A stretch of 64,000 bases of DNA, taken from the NCBI RefSeq assembly GCF_001548235.1, contig NZ_AP014938.1, forward strand, positions 868,001 through 932,000, read 5' to 3'. The notes under the pieces were generated by a model that had not been told where the DNA came from, ran no database searches, and saw nothing but the letters and a program-made list of their open reading frames with translations. Positions within the stretch are counted from its first letter, which is position 1; each line of letters opens with the position of its first letter. Made by a program: the position numbers and the translations under genes. This document shows positions 31,849-41,161 of the stretch, piece by piece. Source of the stretch: Rothia mucilaginosa. GTDB taxonomy: Bacteria > Actinomycetota > Actinomycetes > Actinomycetales > Micrococcaceae.

Positions 31849-33831
31849 ATGACTACTAACTCTGGAATCACTAAAGAATGGGTGGATGAAACCGTCAAGC
31901 CGGGCGACGATTTCTTCCGCCACGTCAACGGTAAGTGGCTGGCAACCCACGAAATCCCGGCGGACCGCCCCAAGGACGGCGGCCTGTACACCCTCCGCGA
32001 TAACGCAGAGAAGCACGTGCGTGAGCTGGTGGAGAAGATCGCGAAGGAGCAGCCGGAGTCCCGTATTGGCGCACTCTACAATTCCTTCATGGATGTTGAG
32101 AAGATTGAGGCGGACGGCCTGGAGCCGCTGCTGAAGGAAATCGCCCCGATTCTGAACTCGGCAACCCCCTCCCACCTGGCTGTAACCCTGGCGTTGCTGT
32201 CTCGTGCGGGCCTGCCGCAGCTGTTCGCCTGGTACACCAGCAACGACCCGAAGGACCCGAAGAATTACACGTTCTTCCTGTACCAGTCGGGTCTGGGTCT
32301 GCCGGACGAATCCTACTACCGTGAAGAGAAGCACGAGGCTGCATGCGCGGCGTACGTTGAGCATATTGCTCGCATGTTCCAGCTGACCGGTCTGGCTGAG
32401 GGCTTCGGTCTCACCCCGGAGCAGGCGGCTCAGCTGGTGTTCACTCACGAGTCGGAGCTGGCTCGCCTGCACTGGAACGTCGTGGAGAACCGCGACGCCG
32501 AGGCAACCTACAACCCGTACCAGGCAACCGAGCTGGACGAGAAGTTCCCCGGCTTCCCGTTCTCGCAGTGGCTGCTGGCTCTGGGTGCCGACCCGGAGAC
32601 TCTGGGCCAGGTTATTGTGGGCCAGCCGTCCTTCTTTGAGGGTGCGGCTAAGCTGTTCACCTCCATCCCGCTGATGAGCTGGAAGCTGTGGGCTGTGTGG
32701 ACCGTTCTGCGTTCGCGTGCGCCGTTCATGTACGACGAACTGGTTCAGGAAAGCTTCAACTTCTACGGCAAGACCCTTTCCGGCACTCAGCAGATTCGTG
32801 AGCGCTGGAAGCGCGGCGTGGGCGCTGTCGAGAAGGCTCTGGGTGAGGAGATTGGCCAGGAGTACGTGGCCGTGCACTTCCCGCCTTCGCACAAGGAGAA
32901 GATGCTGGTTCTGGTCGGCAACCTCCTGGAGGCGTACCGCGAGTCTATCGAGTCGCTGGACTGGATGACTGAGGCAACCCGTCAGAAGGCGCTGGAGAAG
33001 CTGTCGAAGTTCGTCACCAAGATTGGTTACCCCGATAAGTGGCGTGACTTCTCCGCACTGGAGCTGGTGCCCGGTGACCTGTTTGAGAACCTGCGCCGTA
33101 CCGGTGCGTTTGATGCTGACTGGCTGATTGCCCGTAAGGGTCAGCCGGTGGATAAGTCGGAGTGGCTGATGACTCCGCAGACCGTGAACGCGTACTACAT
33201 GCCGCCGGCGAATGAGATTGTGTTCCCGGCAGCGATTCTGCAGCCGCCGTACTTCAACCCGGATGCTGACGATGCGGCAAACTACGGCAATATCGGCATG
33301 ATTATTGGCCACGAGATTGGTCACGGTTTTGACGATCAGGGTTCCCGCTACGACGGTGACGGCAAGCTGGAAAGCTGGTGGACTGAGGAGGATTACGCGA
33401 AGTTCAAGGAGCGTACCGCAGCCCTGGTGGAACAGTATAACGCGTACGTTCCGGTGGGTCTGGACCCGAAGTTCCATGTGAACGGTGAGCTGACTCTGGG
33501 CGAGAACATTGGTGACCTGTCCGGCATGTCGATTGCGTTGAAGGCGTACCGTCTGGCTTTGAAGAAGCAGGGCATTGAGTCGCTGGCTGACGCGCCGGTG
33601 ATTGACGGTATGACCGGTATTCAGCGTTTCTTCTTCTCGAATGCTCGCGGCTGGTGCACGAAGTCCCGCCCGCAGCATGCTGAGGTGATGATTTCGGTGG
33701 ATCCGCATTCGCCGGATGAGTTCCGTGTGAACGGTGTGGTGCGCAATATTGATGAGTTCTACGAGGCGTTTGGCGTCTCTGAGGGCGATGCACTGTACCT
33801 GGCTCCGGAGGAGCGCGTGCGCATCTGGTAG
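31849..33831 (+). CDS. pepO: M13 family zinc endopeptidase (neprilysin/PepO-like)
   Basis: A 660-residue metallopeptidase of the neprilysin family, which cleaves oligopeptides. The zinc motif is H-E-I-G-H (His488, Glu489, His492), the third ligand Glu552 in G-E-N-I-G-D with Asp556, and N-A-Y-Y-M-P-P supplies the substrate-binding N-A-Y/F block. The N-terminal half is the helical domain covering the active site. No signal peptide is present, so it should be cytoplasmic. The ATG has a -10 box at leaderless distance. A 17-bp terminator hairpin follows. Confidence 0.95.
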   Translation: MTTNSGITKEWVDETVKPGDDFFRHVNGKWLATHEIPADRPKDGGLYTLRDNAEKHVRELVEKIAKEQPESRIGALYNSFMDVEKIEADGLEPLLKEIAPILNSATPSHLAVTLALLSRAGLPQLFAWYTSNDPKDPKNYTFFLYQSGLGLPDESYYREEKHEAACAAYVEHIARMFQLTGLAEGFGLTPEQAAQLVFTHESELARLHWNVVENRDAEATYNPYQATELDEKFPGFPFSQWLLALGADPETLGQVIVGQPSFFEGAAKLFTSIPLMSWKLWAVWTVLRSRAPFMYDELVQESFNFYGKTLSGTQQIRERWKRGVGAVEKALGEEIGQEYVAVHFPPSHKEKMLVLVGNLLEAYRESIESLDWMTEATRQKALEKLSKFVTKIGYPDKWRDFSALELVPGDLFENLRRTGAFDADWLIARKGQPVDKSEWLMTPQTVNAYYMPPANEIVFPAAILQPPYFNPDADDAANYGNIGMIIGHEIGHGFDDQGSRYDGDGKLESWWTEEDYAKFKERTAALVEQYNAYVPVGLDPKFHVNGELTLGENIGDLSGMSIALKAYRLALKKQGIESLADAPVIDGMTGIQRFFFSNARGWCTKSRPQHAEVMISVDPHSPDEFRVNGVVRNIDEFYEAFGVSEGDALYLAPEERVRIW

Positions 33832-33871
33832 CATCCCGATAAGGGTATATGCTTTATTGCGTATATAAGAA

Positions 33872-33918
33872 AGGTGCCCGCCTCGTGGCTTGAAAACCAC
33901 GAGGCGGGCACCTCTTTT
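33872..33918 (+). terminator. Terminator of the M13 peptidase gene
   Basis: A perfect 17-bp stem (aggtgcccgcctcgtgg and complement), 8-base loop, then CTTTT. The stem resembles the hairpin at 37561-37616. Confidence 0.92.
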
Positions 33919-33979
33919 CTAGAGAGCTGTGGACGCTACACGAAGGTAGGCGTCTACTGCTACTGTGCCGAGCGTTGCG

Positions 33980-36900
33980 TTAGATAATTTCTAGCGCAAT
34001 GTCCATGTGCAGCGGCTCGGTTGCATCGATGTGGTACTGGCTGTGTACCGGCGAGCCCCACGAGTCGTCTCCACCAACGCCGAGCTGACCTGCCAGGATA
34101 CGCAGGTAGGTGCGGTTGTTCTCGGGCAGCTCCCACTGGTAGGAAGCTTCCTCAATCTGGTAGGAGGAGTAGGGCAGGAGCGATACGTGCAGGCCGTCAC
34201 CGGCAGTCTGCAGCTGGCGGACACGGAAGCCGTGGTTGCTGTCGTTCGTCACTTCAGCCCAACGGACACCCATGTGGTTGCCACTTTCCTGAGGTACCAG
34301 GTACGGTGCGTAGTCCTGCTCGGGGGTGCTTTCCCACACGCCCAGGCGGACGCCGCTGCAACGGTCGGGGTAGGAGTCGCCGGGGCCGAGGCCGTAGTAA
34401 CGCAGGTGCGAGAACTCGCCGGGCAGTGCCCATTCCAGACCGAATGCGGGCAGGGACGGTGCGTCCTTCTCGCCGGGGTAGTCGATGGTTACTCGCACGT
34501 TGCCGGTGCTCTGTGCTTCGTAGCGGACCGTAACAGCGGTGTGAGCGGGGGTTGCCAGCTCGTAGGTGTAGGTCACTGCCACGCTGTCATCGCTGGGCTG
34601 CTCGACAGCAACGTTAGCGCAACGGGCGTAGCGGCCTGCAACGGTCCACTGGGCGCGTTCGAAACCGTGTCCGGCGCCGCGGTCGTTGTCGGTCAGGGGC
34701 CTGAAGGTGGTGAGCTTCGGGGGGCGAATAACATGCTCGGTGCCGTTGTGTACCCAGGAGACGATGCCGCCCTGAGTGCGGGACAGAATAACTTCAGCCT
34801 GGTTGTTGCGCAGACCGACGTTCCAGCGGCCGACGGTCACCGTCGCATCTGCTGCGCCTTCAGCGGTGTTTGCTTCAGCCTGCGATGCGGGGATGACGTA
34901 CTGACCGAAGGCAATTTCGTGTCCTGCAGGAGCCCATGCGGCGTCTTCAGTGAGCACGAGGCTGACGTCCAGGGTTACTTCTGCGTTGTCGGTAGCGTAT
35001 TCTTCCAGGGGCCAGGGAATTGCCAGCTCGTGGGTGGATTCCGGGGCTACGCCGAAGAAGTAGTCTTCCTGCCACTGAGGAACGCCGTTGACCAGCAGGC
35101 TAGCTTTGAAGGTGTAGTCTGCGGTGGAGGTGAAGAGGTTGTCGTTGACGACCGTCACGCCCTTCTGGTCGGGGGTGATGCGCAGGTTGGAGTACACTGC
35201 CTTCACTTCAGCGACCTTGGGGCTTACCTTGCGGTCGGCGAAGAGGATACCGTCACCGGAGAATTCGTAGTCGCAGGGGCGTTCGCCGAATGCGCCACCG
35301 TAGGCGAGGTATTCGGGGGCGCCTTCGCTCTCACCGGGGTGCCAGAGTGCCTGGTCAATCATGTCCCAGATGAAACCGCCCTGGTAGTGGGGGTAGCGTT
35401 CCAGTGCGACGTATTCGTCGATAGCGCCGACCGAGTTGCCCATTGCGTGCATGTATTCGCACATGATGAAGGGCTTCTCAGGGTTGTTCGACAGGTACTT
35501 TTCAACGACGTCAGCGTGGGTGTACATACCGGATTCGATGTCGGTGACGTCATCAAATTCGCGGTGCCAGGTGATGCCTTCGTAGTGTACGGGGCGGTTG
35601 GGGTCCAGTTCGTGGACTCGGCGGTACATGGAGCGGAATACTTCGCCGCCGTATGCTTCGTTACCGAGCGACCAGATTACTACGGAGGGGTGGTTGTAGT
35701 CGCGGCGCATCATGGATTCTACGCGGTCAACGCAGGCGCCTTCCCATTCCATGCGGGAGCCGGGGATTGTGGTCTCGGGGGTGGGGATGTCGCCGGGGGT
35801 GCACCAGGAGCCGTGAGTTTCCAGGTTTGCTTCGTCAACCAGGTAGATACCGTATTCGTCGGCCAGGGCGTAGAAGCGTGAATCGTTGGGGTAGTGGCTG
35901 GTGCGGATAGCGTTGATGTTGTGCTGCTTGCAGAAGAGAATCTCTGAAGTCATGTCTTCAACGGTCAGGACGCGGCCGGTACGCGGGTGGAACTCGTGGC
36001 GGTTGACACCCTTGAAGAGGACTCGGTGACCGTTGAGGGTCATGATTCCGTTCTCGATGCGGAAGCGACGGAATCCGACGCGCTGGCTGGTGGATTCTAC
36101 GGTCTTGCCGTCGTGGAGCAGATCCACCGTCAGAGTGTAGAGAGAGGGCGATTCAGCCGACCAGGGAGCGATACCTTCAAGGGCGTCGGAGGAGATGCGC
36201 ACGGATGCGTCTTCGGCGGCGACGGTACCAGACCAGATGACCTGGGTGCCGTCAAGGACGCTGGCCTGCAGGGTGTACGCCTTGATTTCTTCACCGTTGA
36301 GGGTGACGAGAGCGTCCAGGTGTGCTTCGCCGGTGGGTGCGTCGTAGTCTGCTTCAACGGTGAGGGAGGCTATGCTGACTGCGGGGCGGGCTACCAGGTT
36401 CACAGCACGGAAGAGGCCGTGGAAACGCCACGAGTCCTGACCCTCCAGCCATGAAGCGCTCGAGTATTCGTAGCATGCGACGGTCAGGGTGTGGTTGCCT
36501 TCTGCGTCCTTGCTGACGATATCGGTGATGTCGAAGGTGGTGGTGGTGTAACCGTCTTCTGCGTAACCGACGAAGGTGCCGTCAACCCACACGTAAATTG
36601 CGGTTGCGAAGCCTTCGAAGGCAAGCGCGATGCGGCCCGATTCGCTCAGCATCTTCTTGAGGTCGCCCTCCAGGGTGAAGTGCTTGCGGTAGAGGGCTAC
36701 GTGGTTCTTCTCGGGGATGTGAGGAGCTTCGGGGTTTTCGTGGCCGTCCCAGGGCATCTGGATGTTGACGTAGGCGGGGCGCCAGAGTCCCTCAGTTTCC
36801 AGGGTGGCGGGGACGGGGATGCTCTGGTAGTCGCTTTCGTCGAGGGCGGGGGCGGCGAATTCTGCGGTGGTGACATCAATTTCTGAGGCCCATGCAGTGC

Positions 36901-37060
36901 GGACAGCCCACGTGCCGTTGAGGCTCTGCTGGGGGTTCGAGGAGTGATGGTCGGAGTGCGCTGCTTCCCTGTTGACAGCGTACACGGTGGGGTCATCAAG
37001 CCACGCTGCTGAGGGTGACTGGGAGGAGACTACGGGAGTCGTTTGTTCGGTGGAAGACAT
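33980..37060 (-). CDS. lacZ: Beta-galactosidase (GH2, LacZ type)
   Basis: A 1026-residue glycoside hydrolase of family 2 that splits lactose into glucose and galactose. The acid/base Glu468 is in W-S-L-G-N-E-A-Y-G-G and the nucleophile Glu535 in M-C-E-Y-M-H-A-M-G-N-S. N-terminal jelly-roll, immunoglobulin-like, TIM-barrel and C-terminal beta-sandwich domains fit the 1024-residue E. coli enzyme in order and length. GAGAGGAAGGAAGAC precedes the ATG. No signal peptide, so cytoplasmic. Directly upstream, divergently, lies the remnant of a lactose-type symporter gene, so the original divergent lac unit has lost its transporter. Confidence 0.96.
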   Translation of the reverse strand: MSSTEQTTPVVSSQSPSAAWLDDPTVYAVNREAAHSDHHSSNPQQSLNGTWAVRTAWASEIDVTTAEFAAPALDESDYQSIPVPATLETEGLWRPAYVNIQMPWDGHENPEAPHIPEKNHVALYRKHFTLEGDLKKMLSESGRIALAFEGFATAIYVWVDGTFVGYAEDGYTTTTFDITDIVSKDAEGNHTLTVACYEYSSASWLEGQDSWRFHGLFRAVNLVARPAVSIASLTVEADYDAPTGEAHLDALVTLNGEEIKAYTLQASVLDGTQVIWSGTVAAEDASVRISSDALEGIAPWSAESPSLYTLTVDLLHDGKTVESTSQRVGFRRFRIENGIMTLNGHRVLFKGVNRHEFHPRTGRVLTVEDMTSEILFCKQHNINAIRTSHYPNDSRFYALADEYGIYLVDEANLETHGSWCTPGDIPTPETTIPGSRMEWEGACVDRVESMMRRDYNHPSVVIWSLGNEAYGGEVFRSMYRRVHELDPNRPVHYEGITWHREFDDVTDIESGMYTHADVVEKYLSNNPEKPFIMCEYMHAMGNSVGAIDEYVALERYPHYQGGFIWDMIDQALWHPGESEGAPEYLAYGGAFGERPCDYEFSGDGILFADRKVSPKVAEVKAVYSNLRITPDQKGVTVVNDNLFTSTADYTFKASLLVNGVPQWQEDYFFGVAPESTHELAIPWPLEEYATDNAEVTLDVSLVLTEDAAWAPAGHEIAFGQYVIPASQAEANTAEGAADATVTVGRWNVGLRNNQAEVILSRTQGGIVSWVHNGTEHVIRPPKLTTFRPLTDNDRGAGHGFERAQWTVAGRYARCANVAVEQPSDDSVAVTYTYELATPAHTAVTVRYEAQSTGNVRVTIDYPGEKDAPSLPAFGLEWALPGEFSHLRYYGLGPGDSYPDRCSGVRLGVWESTPEQDYAPYLVPQESGNHMGVRWAEVTNDSNHGFRVRQLQTAGDGLHVSLLPYSSYQIEEASYQWELPENNRTYLRILAGQLGVGGDDSWGSPVHSQYHIDATEPLHMDIALEII

Positions 37061-37104
37061 GTCTTCCTTCCTCTCGTATACATCTTTGTTTGGTCCCTTT
37101 AAGG

Positions 37105-37530
37105 ATGCCGGAAGGCGTGATGATTGTTGCCTACATTCTGTTCATTCTTTTCCCGCAGAACTTGGCTCTGGTCTACGTGGCACTGGTCCTGTTCTACACC
37201 CCGAACACCTTCATTCAGATGACCGCTATCTTGGCGCTGACCGACTCCATTGAGTACGGCCAGCTGAAGACCGGTCAGCGCAACGAGGCAGTTACCCTGT
37301 CCGTCCGCCCGATGCTCGACAAGATTGCTGGTGCTGCCGCTATGACTAACGGTGCTGATCCTAATAGCCTCACCGCGCAGAACATTCAGACGTTCAACAC
37401 GGCTGCTTTCTATGTGCCGCTGGCCATTATTGTGTGCTCGTTCCTCGCCTTCTTCTTCAAGGTTTCTATCTCTGAGAAGGAACACGCGAAGATTGTGAAG
37501 GAGCTTGAGGCGAAGCTTGCTTCTGCATAG
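37105..37530 (+). pseudogene. C-terminal remnant of a GPH family sugar symporter
   Basis: The frame encodes about 141 residues that look like the last third of a glycoside-pentoside-hexuronide:cation symporter (MelB/LacS type, normally about 450-500): two to three membrane helices, L-T-D-S-I-E-Y-G-Q-L-K-T-G-Q-R-N-E-A and a charged tail. The N-terminal two thirds are missing and the frame begins close to the lacZ start without a proper promoter or ribosome site. A deletion probably removed the start of a gene divergent from lacZ. It keeps an intact stop and a terminator (37561-37616). Confidence 0.75.
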
Positions 37531-37560
37531 GTAAAAGCAGGGTAGGTCCTTCACCGCATG

Positions 37561-37616
37561 AGAGAGGTGCCCGCCTCGTGGTTTTTCAGCCACGGGGCGG
37601 GCGCCTCTCTGTTTTT
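37561..37616 (+). terminator. Terminator after the symporter remnant
   Basis: A stem of about 20 bp with two mismatches (agaggtgcccgcc and complement) followed by GTTTTT. Confidence 0.88.
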
Positions 37617-37645
37617 AGAAGCTATACGCTTCTAGACTGATGCTT

Positions 37646-38368
37646 TTAGGAAGCAGAAGCCGATGCAGAAGCCTCAGATTCAGACTTCATGCCAGTCAGC
37701 TTCCACGCACCGTTCTCGTAAACACCGCGCAGGGTACGCTCGTTGACGTTCTCACGACCGCTTTCGGGGACCTCCAGAACCTTATCCTTAGATGCCATGA
37801 ATTCGCCGCGGGTAAGGGTGAAGCGAGCATTCCAGGTGTATGCCTTACCATCGCGGGTGGGCTGTGCGGAGAGCAGGGTGATGGTGACGGTCGGGTCGTG
37901 CATCCAGACTTCGCCCTTGACCAGCTTTTCGCCGAGGGTGCCGTCTTCCGGCTCGAGCATTGACTTGAGTTCGCTCTTGTCCATAGCGCTTTCACGCAGG
38001 GGCTCGGTCTTACCGGTACGCATGTAGTATTCCATGGCTGCGCCGAAGAACGCGATGGACTGGTACAGGCCCTCCACGCTGTTCTCGTTAGCGACGGCGG
38101 GCTTGGTCGGCACGGGCACGTTCTTGGCCGGCTCGGTGCGGGTTGCCAGCTGGTAGTCAGCAGGCTTGGAGGTGTAACCGTCCAGGACAGCAGGACCGGA
38201 GTAGTCGGCACGTGCGTTGTTAACTTCGGCGTCCGAGGTAGAAGCGCTACCGGATGCAGATGCAGAGCCGCTGGATGCCTGAGACTGCGAACCGCATGCA
38301 GCCAGGAGGGTTGCGCCACCGGCAGCGACAAACAGGCCGAGGGCGGATCGGCGGGTTACGTTCTTCAT
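37646..38368 (-). CDS. DUF6318-type lipoprotein with Tat-like signal
   Basis: A 240-residue exported lipoprotein. The signal has a twin-arginine start (T-R-R-S-A-L-G), a hydrophobic core and a lipobox L-A-A-C (Cys25), followed by a Ser/Ala-rich linker. The body contains T-R-T-E-P-A-K-N-V-P-V-P-T-K-P, a pattern I associate with the actinobacterial DUF6318 family; that assignment is from memory. The ATG at 38368 is preferred, with GAGAGAAAA upstream; the frame extends further but without signal-peptide logic. It ends in an Ala/Ser repeat. Function unknown. Confidence 0.8.
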   Translation of the reverse strand: MKNVTRRSALGLFVAAGGATLLAACGSQSQASSGSASASGSASTSDAEVNNARADYSGPAVLDGYTSKPADYQLATRTEPAKNVPVPTKPAVANENSVEGLYQSIAFFGAAMEYYMRTGKTEPLRESAMDKSELKSMLEPEDGTLGEKLVKGEVWMHDPTVTITLLSAQPTRDGKAYTWNARFTLTRGEFMASKDKVLEVPESGRENVNERTLRGVYENGAWKLTGMKSESEASASASAS

Positions 38369-38432
38369 TTTTCTCTCTATCTGTGGTGTGTTTTCCGCAC
38401 CGTGGTGCGGGTGATGCCTGCGGCATCTAACG

Positions 38433-38468
38433 GGAAGACGGCACCACACGAATGTAGTGCCGTCTTCC
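38433..38468. terminator. Hairpin terminator
   Basis: A 12-bp perfect stem (ggaagacggcac and complement) with a 12-base loop, between the small Tat protein gene (38497) and the lipoprotein gene start (38368). Confidence 0.75.
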
Positions 38469-38496
38469 AGTATATGTTTATTGGGCTTGGGATTCT

Positions 38497-38736
38497 TTAG
38501 CCACCGTAATAGTAGTAGTGGCTGTAGGAGCTGCCGTAGTAGTCGCTGATGACGACGCGGGTGCGGCGGCCGTAACGGTCGGAGTAGTAGCGGTTGTAGG
38601 GGGTGCGGCGCACGGTGGGGCGATAGGTGGTTGCCTGTGCGGGGGTGAACAGTGCGCCGAGAGCGGTTGCTGCGCCTGCGCCTGCGGCGGCGAGTGCTGC
38701 GCGGCGGGTAAGGCGTGCGGGCTTCTTGGTGGCCAT
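38497..38736 (-). CDS. Small secreted Tyr-rich protein with Tat-type signal
   Basis: A 79-residue protein. T-R-R-A-A-L-A and an Ala-rich core end at an A-Q-A type cleavage site near residue 35, so the mature part is only about 44 residues. This is very rich in Tyr, Arg and Ser and ends in Y-Y-Y-Y-G-G. GAAAGG lies 7 bases before the ATG. The bias suggests an outside surface-binding or cross-linked peptide. I recognise no family. The signal resembles that of the lipoprotein encoded just downstream. Confidence 0.75.
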   Translation of the reverse strand: MATKKPARLTRRAALAAAGAGAATALGALFTPAQATTYRPTVRRTPYNRYYSDRYGRRTRVVISDYYGSSYSHYYYYGG

Positions 38737-38984
38737 GATGTGCCTTTCGGGGTCGGTGTTTCTGTGAAGTGACGTGGCGTGTGCACGGCGTGCGGCTGTG
38801 CATTAACCATTTCTTATTGTATGCCTCAACGTTAATGTTTTTACGTGCAGAGTGCACCTTCTAGTTGAGGGTTAGATCATGCGAGCTAGTCCACGTTTTT
38901 CCGGCAGAAAAATTGCGGAAATATTGGTTGAGAAACACGCCGGGCACGCACTCAATACGGGCTGAAAACAGCCTAAATTGCAGG

Positions 38985-39644
38985 CTACATGTCTACTTCG
39001 GCGAGGCCCGAAATTTCCTTGTCCTTGATGTGCGGGATGGTCGAGTTCCAGTTCATCCACGCCTTGACCTGGGCGACTTCTTCGGGGTTGTTCATGTCTG
39101 GCCATCGGTCGTTTTCCATCTTGAATCGGGTCATTGCGAGAAGGGGGTAGCCATCATAGATGGGCCCGAAACGCGCAATATGCTTACCCGATTTTGTTTC
39201 GAAGGAGACAGAGTCTGGGCTTTCACTGTCGTAACTCTCCCTATACGTGACCTTATCAATCGCGTTAAGCGGGTAGAAGGTTTTATTGTCGTGCCCGTCG
39301 TCCTCTTCGACTCCTTCGGGCGAAATTTTGGTGTAAGACCCAGTAGCTTCATTGAAGAAGTACAGAAGAGTACAGATGAGAAGGAAAACTCCGATATCTA
39401 GAAAATGGAATCCTACATCGTTCAGCAAATGCAACATAAACATCACAGCAGGGATTATAAGAAGCGCGACGGTAAGCGCAATTATTCCAAGGCGGTCGCC
39501 TCGAGTAATGTAAATATTTTTGGCGTACAGCTTCTTGTCTCGGCGGCGGTTGATTTCGTAGACAATGATGGACCGGAACATCTTATACGCCTGTAGAACA
39601 TTTACTAGGCCCCAGAGGGCAATCGTGGTGTAGTTCATCATCAT
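38985..39644 (-). CDS. Two-helix membrane protein, family A copy 1
   Basis: A 219-residue protein: a first helix (about 4-18), a basic loop (R-R-R-D-K-K), helices near 52-72 and 79-95, then a cytoplasmic domain with F-Y-P-L-N-A-I-D-K-V and R-F-K-M-E-N-D-R-W-P-D-M-N-N-P, possibly a PH-like fold. The ATG at 39644 is chosen over a TTG at 39653 by comparison with the paralogue at 41676-42338. The two proteins share length, topology and the R-W-P-D-M-x-N-P block, and their upstream regions are duplicated. Function is unknown; the cluster context suggests a role tied to the Rhs toxins (inference). Confidence 0.8.
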   Translation of the reverse strand: MMMNYTTIALWGLVNVLQAYKMFRSIIVYEINRRRDKKLYAKNIYITRGDRLGIIALTVALLIIPAVMFMLHLLNDVGFHFLDIGVFLLICTLLYFFNEATGSYTKISPEGVEEDDGHDNKTFYPLNAIDKVTYRESYDSESPDSVSFETKSGKHIARFGPIYDGYPLLAMTRFKMENDRWPDMNNPEEVAQVKAWMNWNSTIPHIKDKEISGLAEVDM

Positions 39645-39774
39645 GGTGGTCAACTACCCTTTCTGTTTATCGGTGACCCGTAGCTTTCCGGCAACGGTGC
39701 GAAGGGTGCGGGTTCGTTCTCAGAGTAGCCGAGGAAATCTGGTGGTTAGGCACGGATTTGGGCTATCTGCGCAG

Positions 39775-39842
39775 TGGTTGCCGAGTCTTCACCGGAGCAT
39801 TGCGTCGAGTTAACCTCCCGTCTAGATTGGGTGCGATAGGCT
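39775..39842 (+). repeat. Shared intergenic element, copy 1
   Basis: Centred on cgagttaacct and ending near gataggc. A clear relative lies at 42466-42542 and another on the minus strand at 59305-59378, upstream of the orphan Rhs copy. Each lies upstream of the genes transcribed away from it, so a promoter or regulatory role is likely. Confidence 0.65.
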
Positions 39843-39913
39843 AAGGATGTGCCCGCCACCTCACCGGGGCGGGTGTGATTCACCAACCACTACCGCACAA
39901 GGACGTACACACC

Positions 39914-40654
39914 ATGAGCGCAGCAGAAGACGGAGCCCTCGCAGGACTTATCGTCGCCCTGATACCGGGTATCCGTATTAAGCTCGGCAAACCCACCCTA
40001 AACAAAAGGCAGAAAAGACCCATTGCGGCGTTTATTTTCTTCTGGCTTGTATCTATCCTTGGGTTTGTTGGTGCGCCGATATTTCTCTTTTCGACAGGGA
40101 CACACGAAGGCCTCGCGGATGAGTCACAAGCGGGGGTGGTCATTGCCGCTTTCCTGATTGGTGTCTTAGGCATAGGCCTGCTGGGTGCTATTCCTCTGAA
40201 CCACTGCTACGCCTTCTACCTCGAGTTGCGTGAGGACCACGTGCGGTGGCGTAATTGGCGGTGGAAGGAACGCACTTTCACCTACCCCTCCATCACGTTT
40301 GCCCATGTGGAGAACAACGGCAAGAACGGGTTCTTGCGTATTGGTAGCACTGAGATGGGTAAGCGTACTTGCAGCTTTGACCCGTATCAGTTCGATGCGA
40401 CGATTCTGATGGCGCAGGTGCTGTACCGTGACGATCACGGGCGCTGGGCGGAAGAAGACGGCCTGGATGTGATGAGTGTGGTGGGGATGTATGGTTCTTC
40501 GCGCGATATTTATGCCCAGTTTTATGACTTGTGTGAGACGAAGTATGTGGTGGGTGTGACGAAGAGTGAGCGTCAGCGTCGCCGCCGTAGGGCTGCGCGT
40601 AATGAGGCGCGTAGGTTGGAACGTCAGCAGGCGCGTGAGGCAAAGAAAGCCTAG
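39914..40654 (+). CDS. Two-helix membrane protein with basic tail, unknown
   Basis: A 246-residue protein with a predicted re-entrant or short helix near 8-20, two helices (about 31-52 and 66-88) and a cytoplasmic domain (Y-L-E-L-R-E-D-H-V-R-W-R-N-W-R-W-K-E) that may resemble a PH fold. It ends in a highly basic tail (R-Q-R-R-R-R-R-A-A-R-N-E-A-R-R). The ATG at 39914 has AAGGA about 10 bases upstream. In the duplicated copy of this block the gene is reduced to ten codons (42609-42641). It heads a row of genes for the C-T-V/E-E-I-K-E family. Confidence 0.8.
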   Translation: MSAAEDGALAGLIVALIPGIRIKLGKPTLNKRQKRPIAAFIFFWLVSILGFVGAPIFLFSTGTHEGLADESQAGVVIAAFLIGVLGIGLLGAIPLNHCYAFYLELREDHVRWRNWRWKERTFTYPSITFAHVENNGKNGFLRIGSTEMGKRTCSFDPYQFDATILMAQVLYRDDHGRWAEEDGLDVMSVVGMYGSSRDIYAQFYDLCETKYVVGVTKSERQRRRRRAARNEARRLERQQAREAKKA

Positions 40655-40696
40655 AAATCCAGCAAGGAAAGCTAACTATCTAGAAGGGGTAAACCG

Positions 40697-41074
40697 ATGG
40701 AAATTAATTACAAACGCCGCCAAAGAGTGGCACTCATTATTTCATTCATAATTCTTTGGTACATGTTCTTCGTTTTCCCTAAATACTCACGTGATGACAG
40801 TGACGGAATCACCGCCACCTGCACCGTAACTAAGGCATATACAAAAGAGATTGGCGGAACAGTAAGCGGCATGAATGATACTAGGCCCAAAGGTGTTTTT
40901 GAGACAGAAGAATGCGGCACTCTCACGATGATTGTGCCGCCGGAAGGTCGAAAGATTCCCGAGTACGTTGAGACCGTCAAGCCTGGCAAAAAATACCTGT
41001 TCCACGTCGCAAACTCATCTCTTAAAAAGGAACGAGATTTTGATACAACCCGCTTTGAAGAGATTAAGGAATAG
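40697..41074 (+). CDS. CTV/EEIKE family small membrane protein, copy 1
   Basis: A 125-residue protein: basic cytoplasmic start (K-R-R-Q-R), one membrane helix (about 11-28), then an outside domain of about 95 residues with two Cys (Cys42 in T-C-T-V, Cys73 in E-E-C-G), P-E-G-R-K-I-P-E-Y-V, G-K-K-Y-L-F-H-V and the terminal R-F-E-E-I-K-E. The two Cys and the end block recur in five proteins of this window (41162, 42703, 43113, 56109). The minus-strand member at 56109 directly follows an Rhs toxin tip, where immunity genes lie. I do not recognise the family; an immunity role is inferred. Confidence 0.85.
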   Translation: MEINYKRRQRVALIISFIILWYMFFVFPKYSRDDSDGITATCTVTKAYTKEIGGTVSGMNDTRPKGVFETEECGTLTMIVPPEGRKIPEYVETVKPGKKYLFHVANSSLKKERDFDTTRFEEIKE

Positions 41075-41161
41075 TAATTCCAAGGGGCGGATTATACATA
41101 GATTTATCCAACCCCACAATCTATACCCCGACCCAAATACCTCTAAAGAGAGTTTTCCAAT

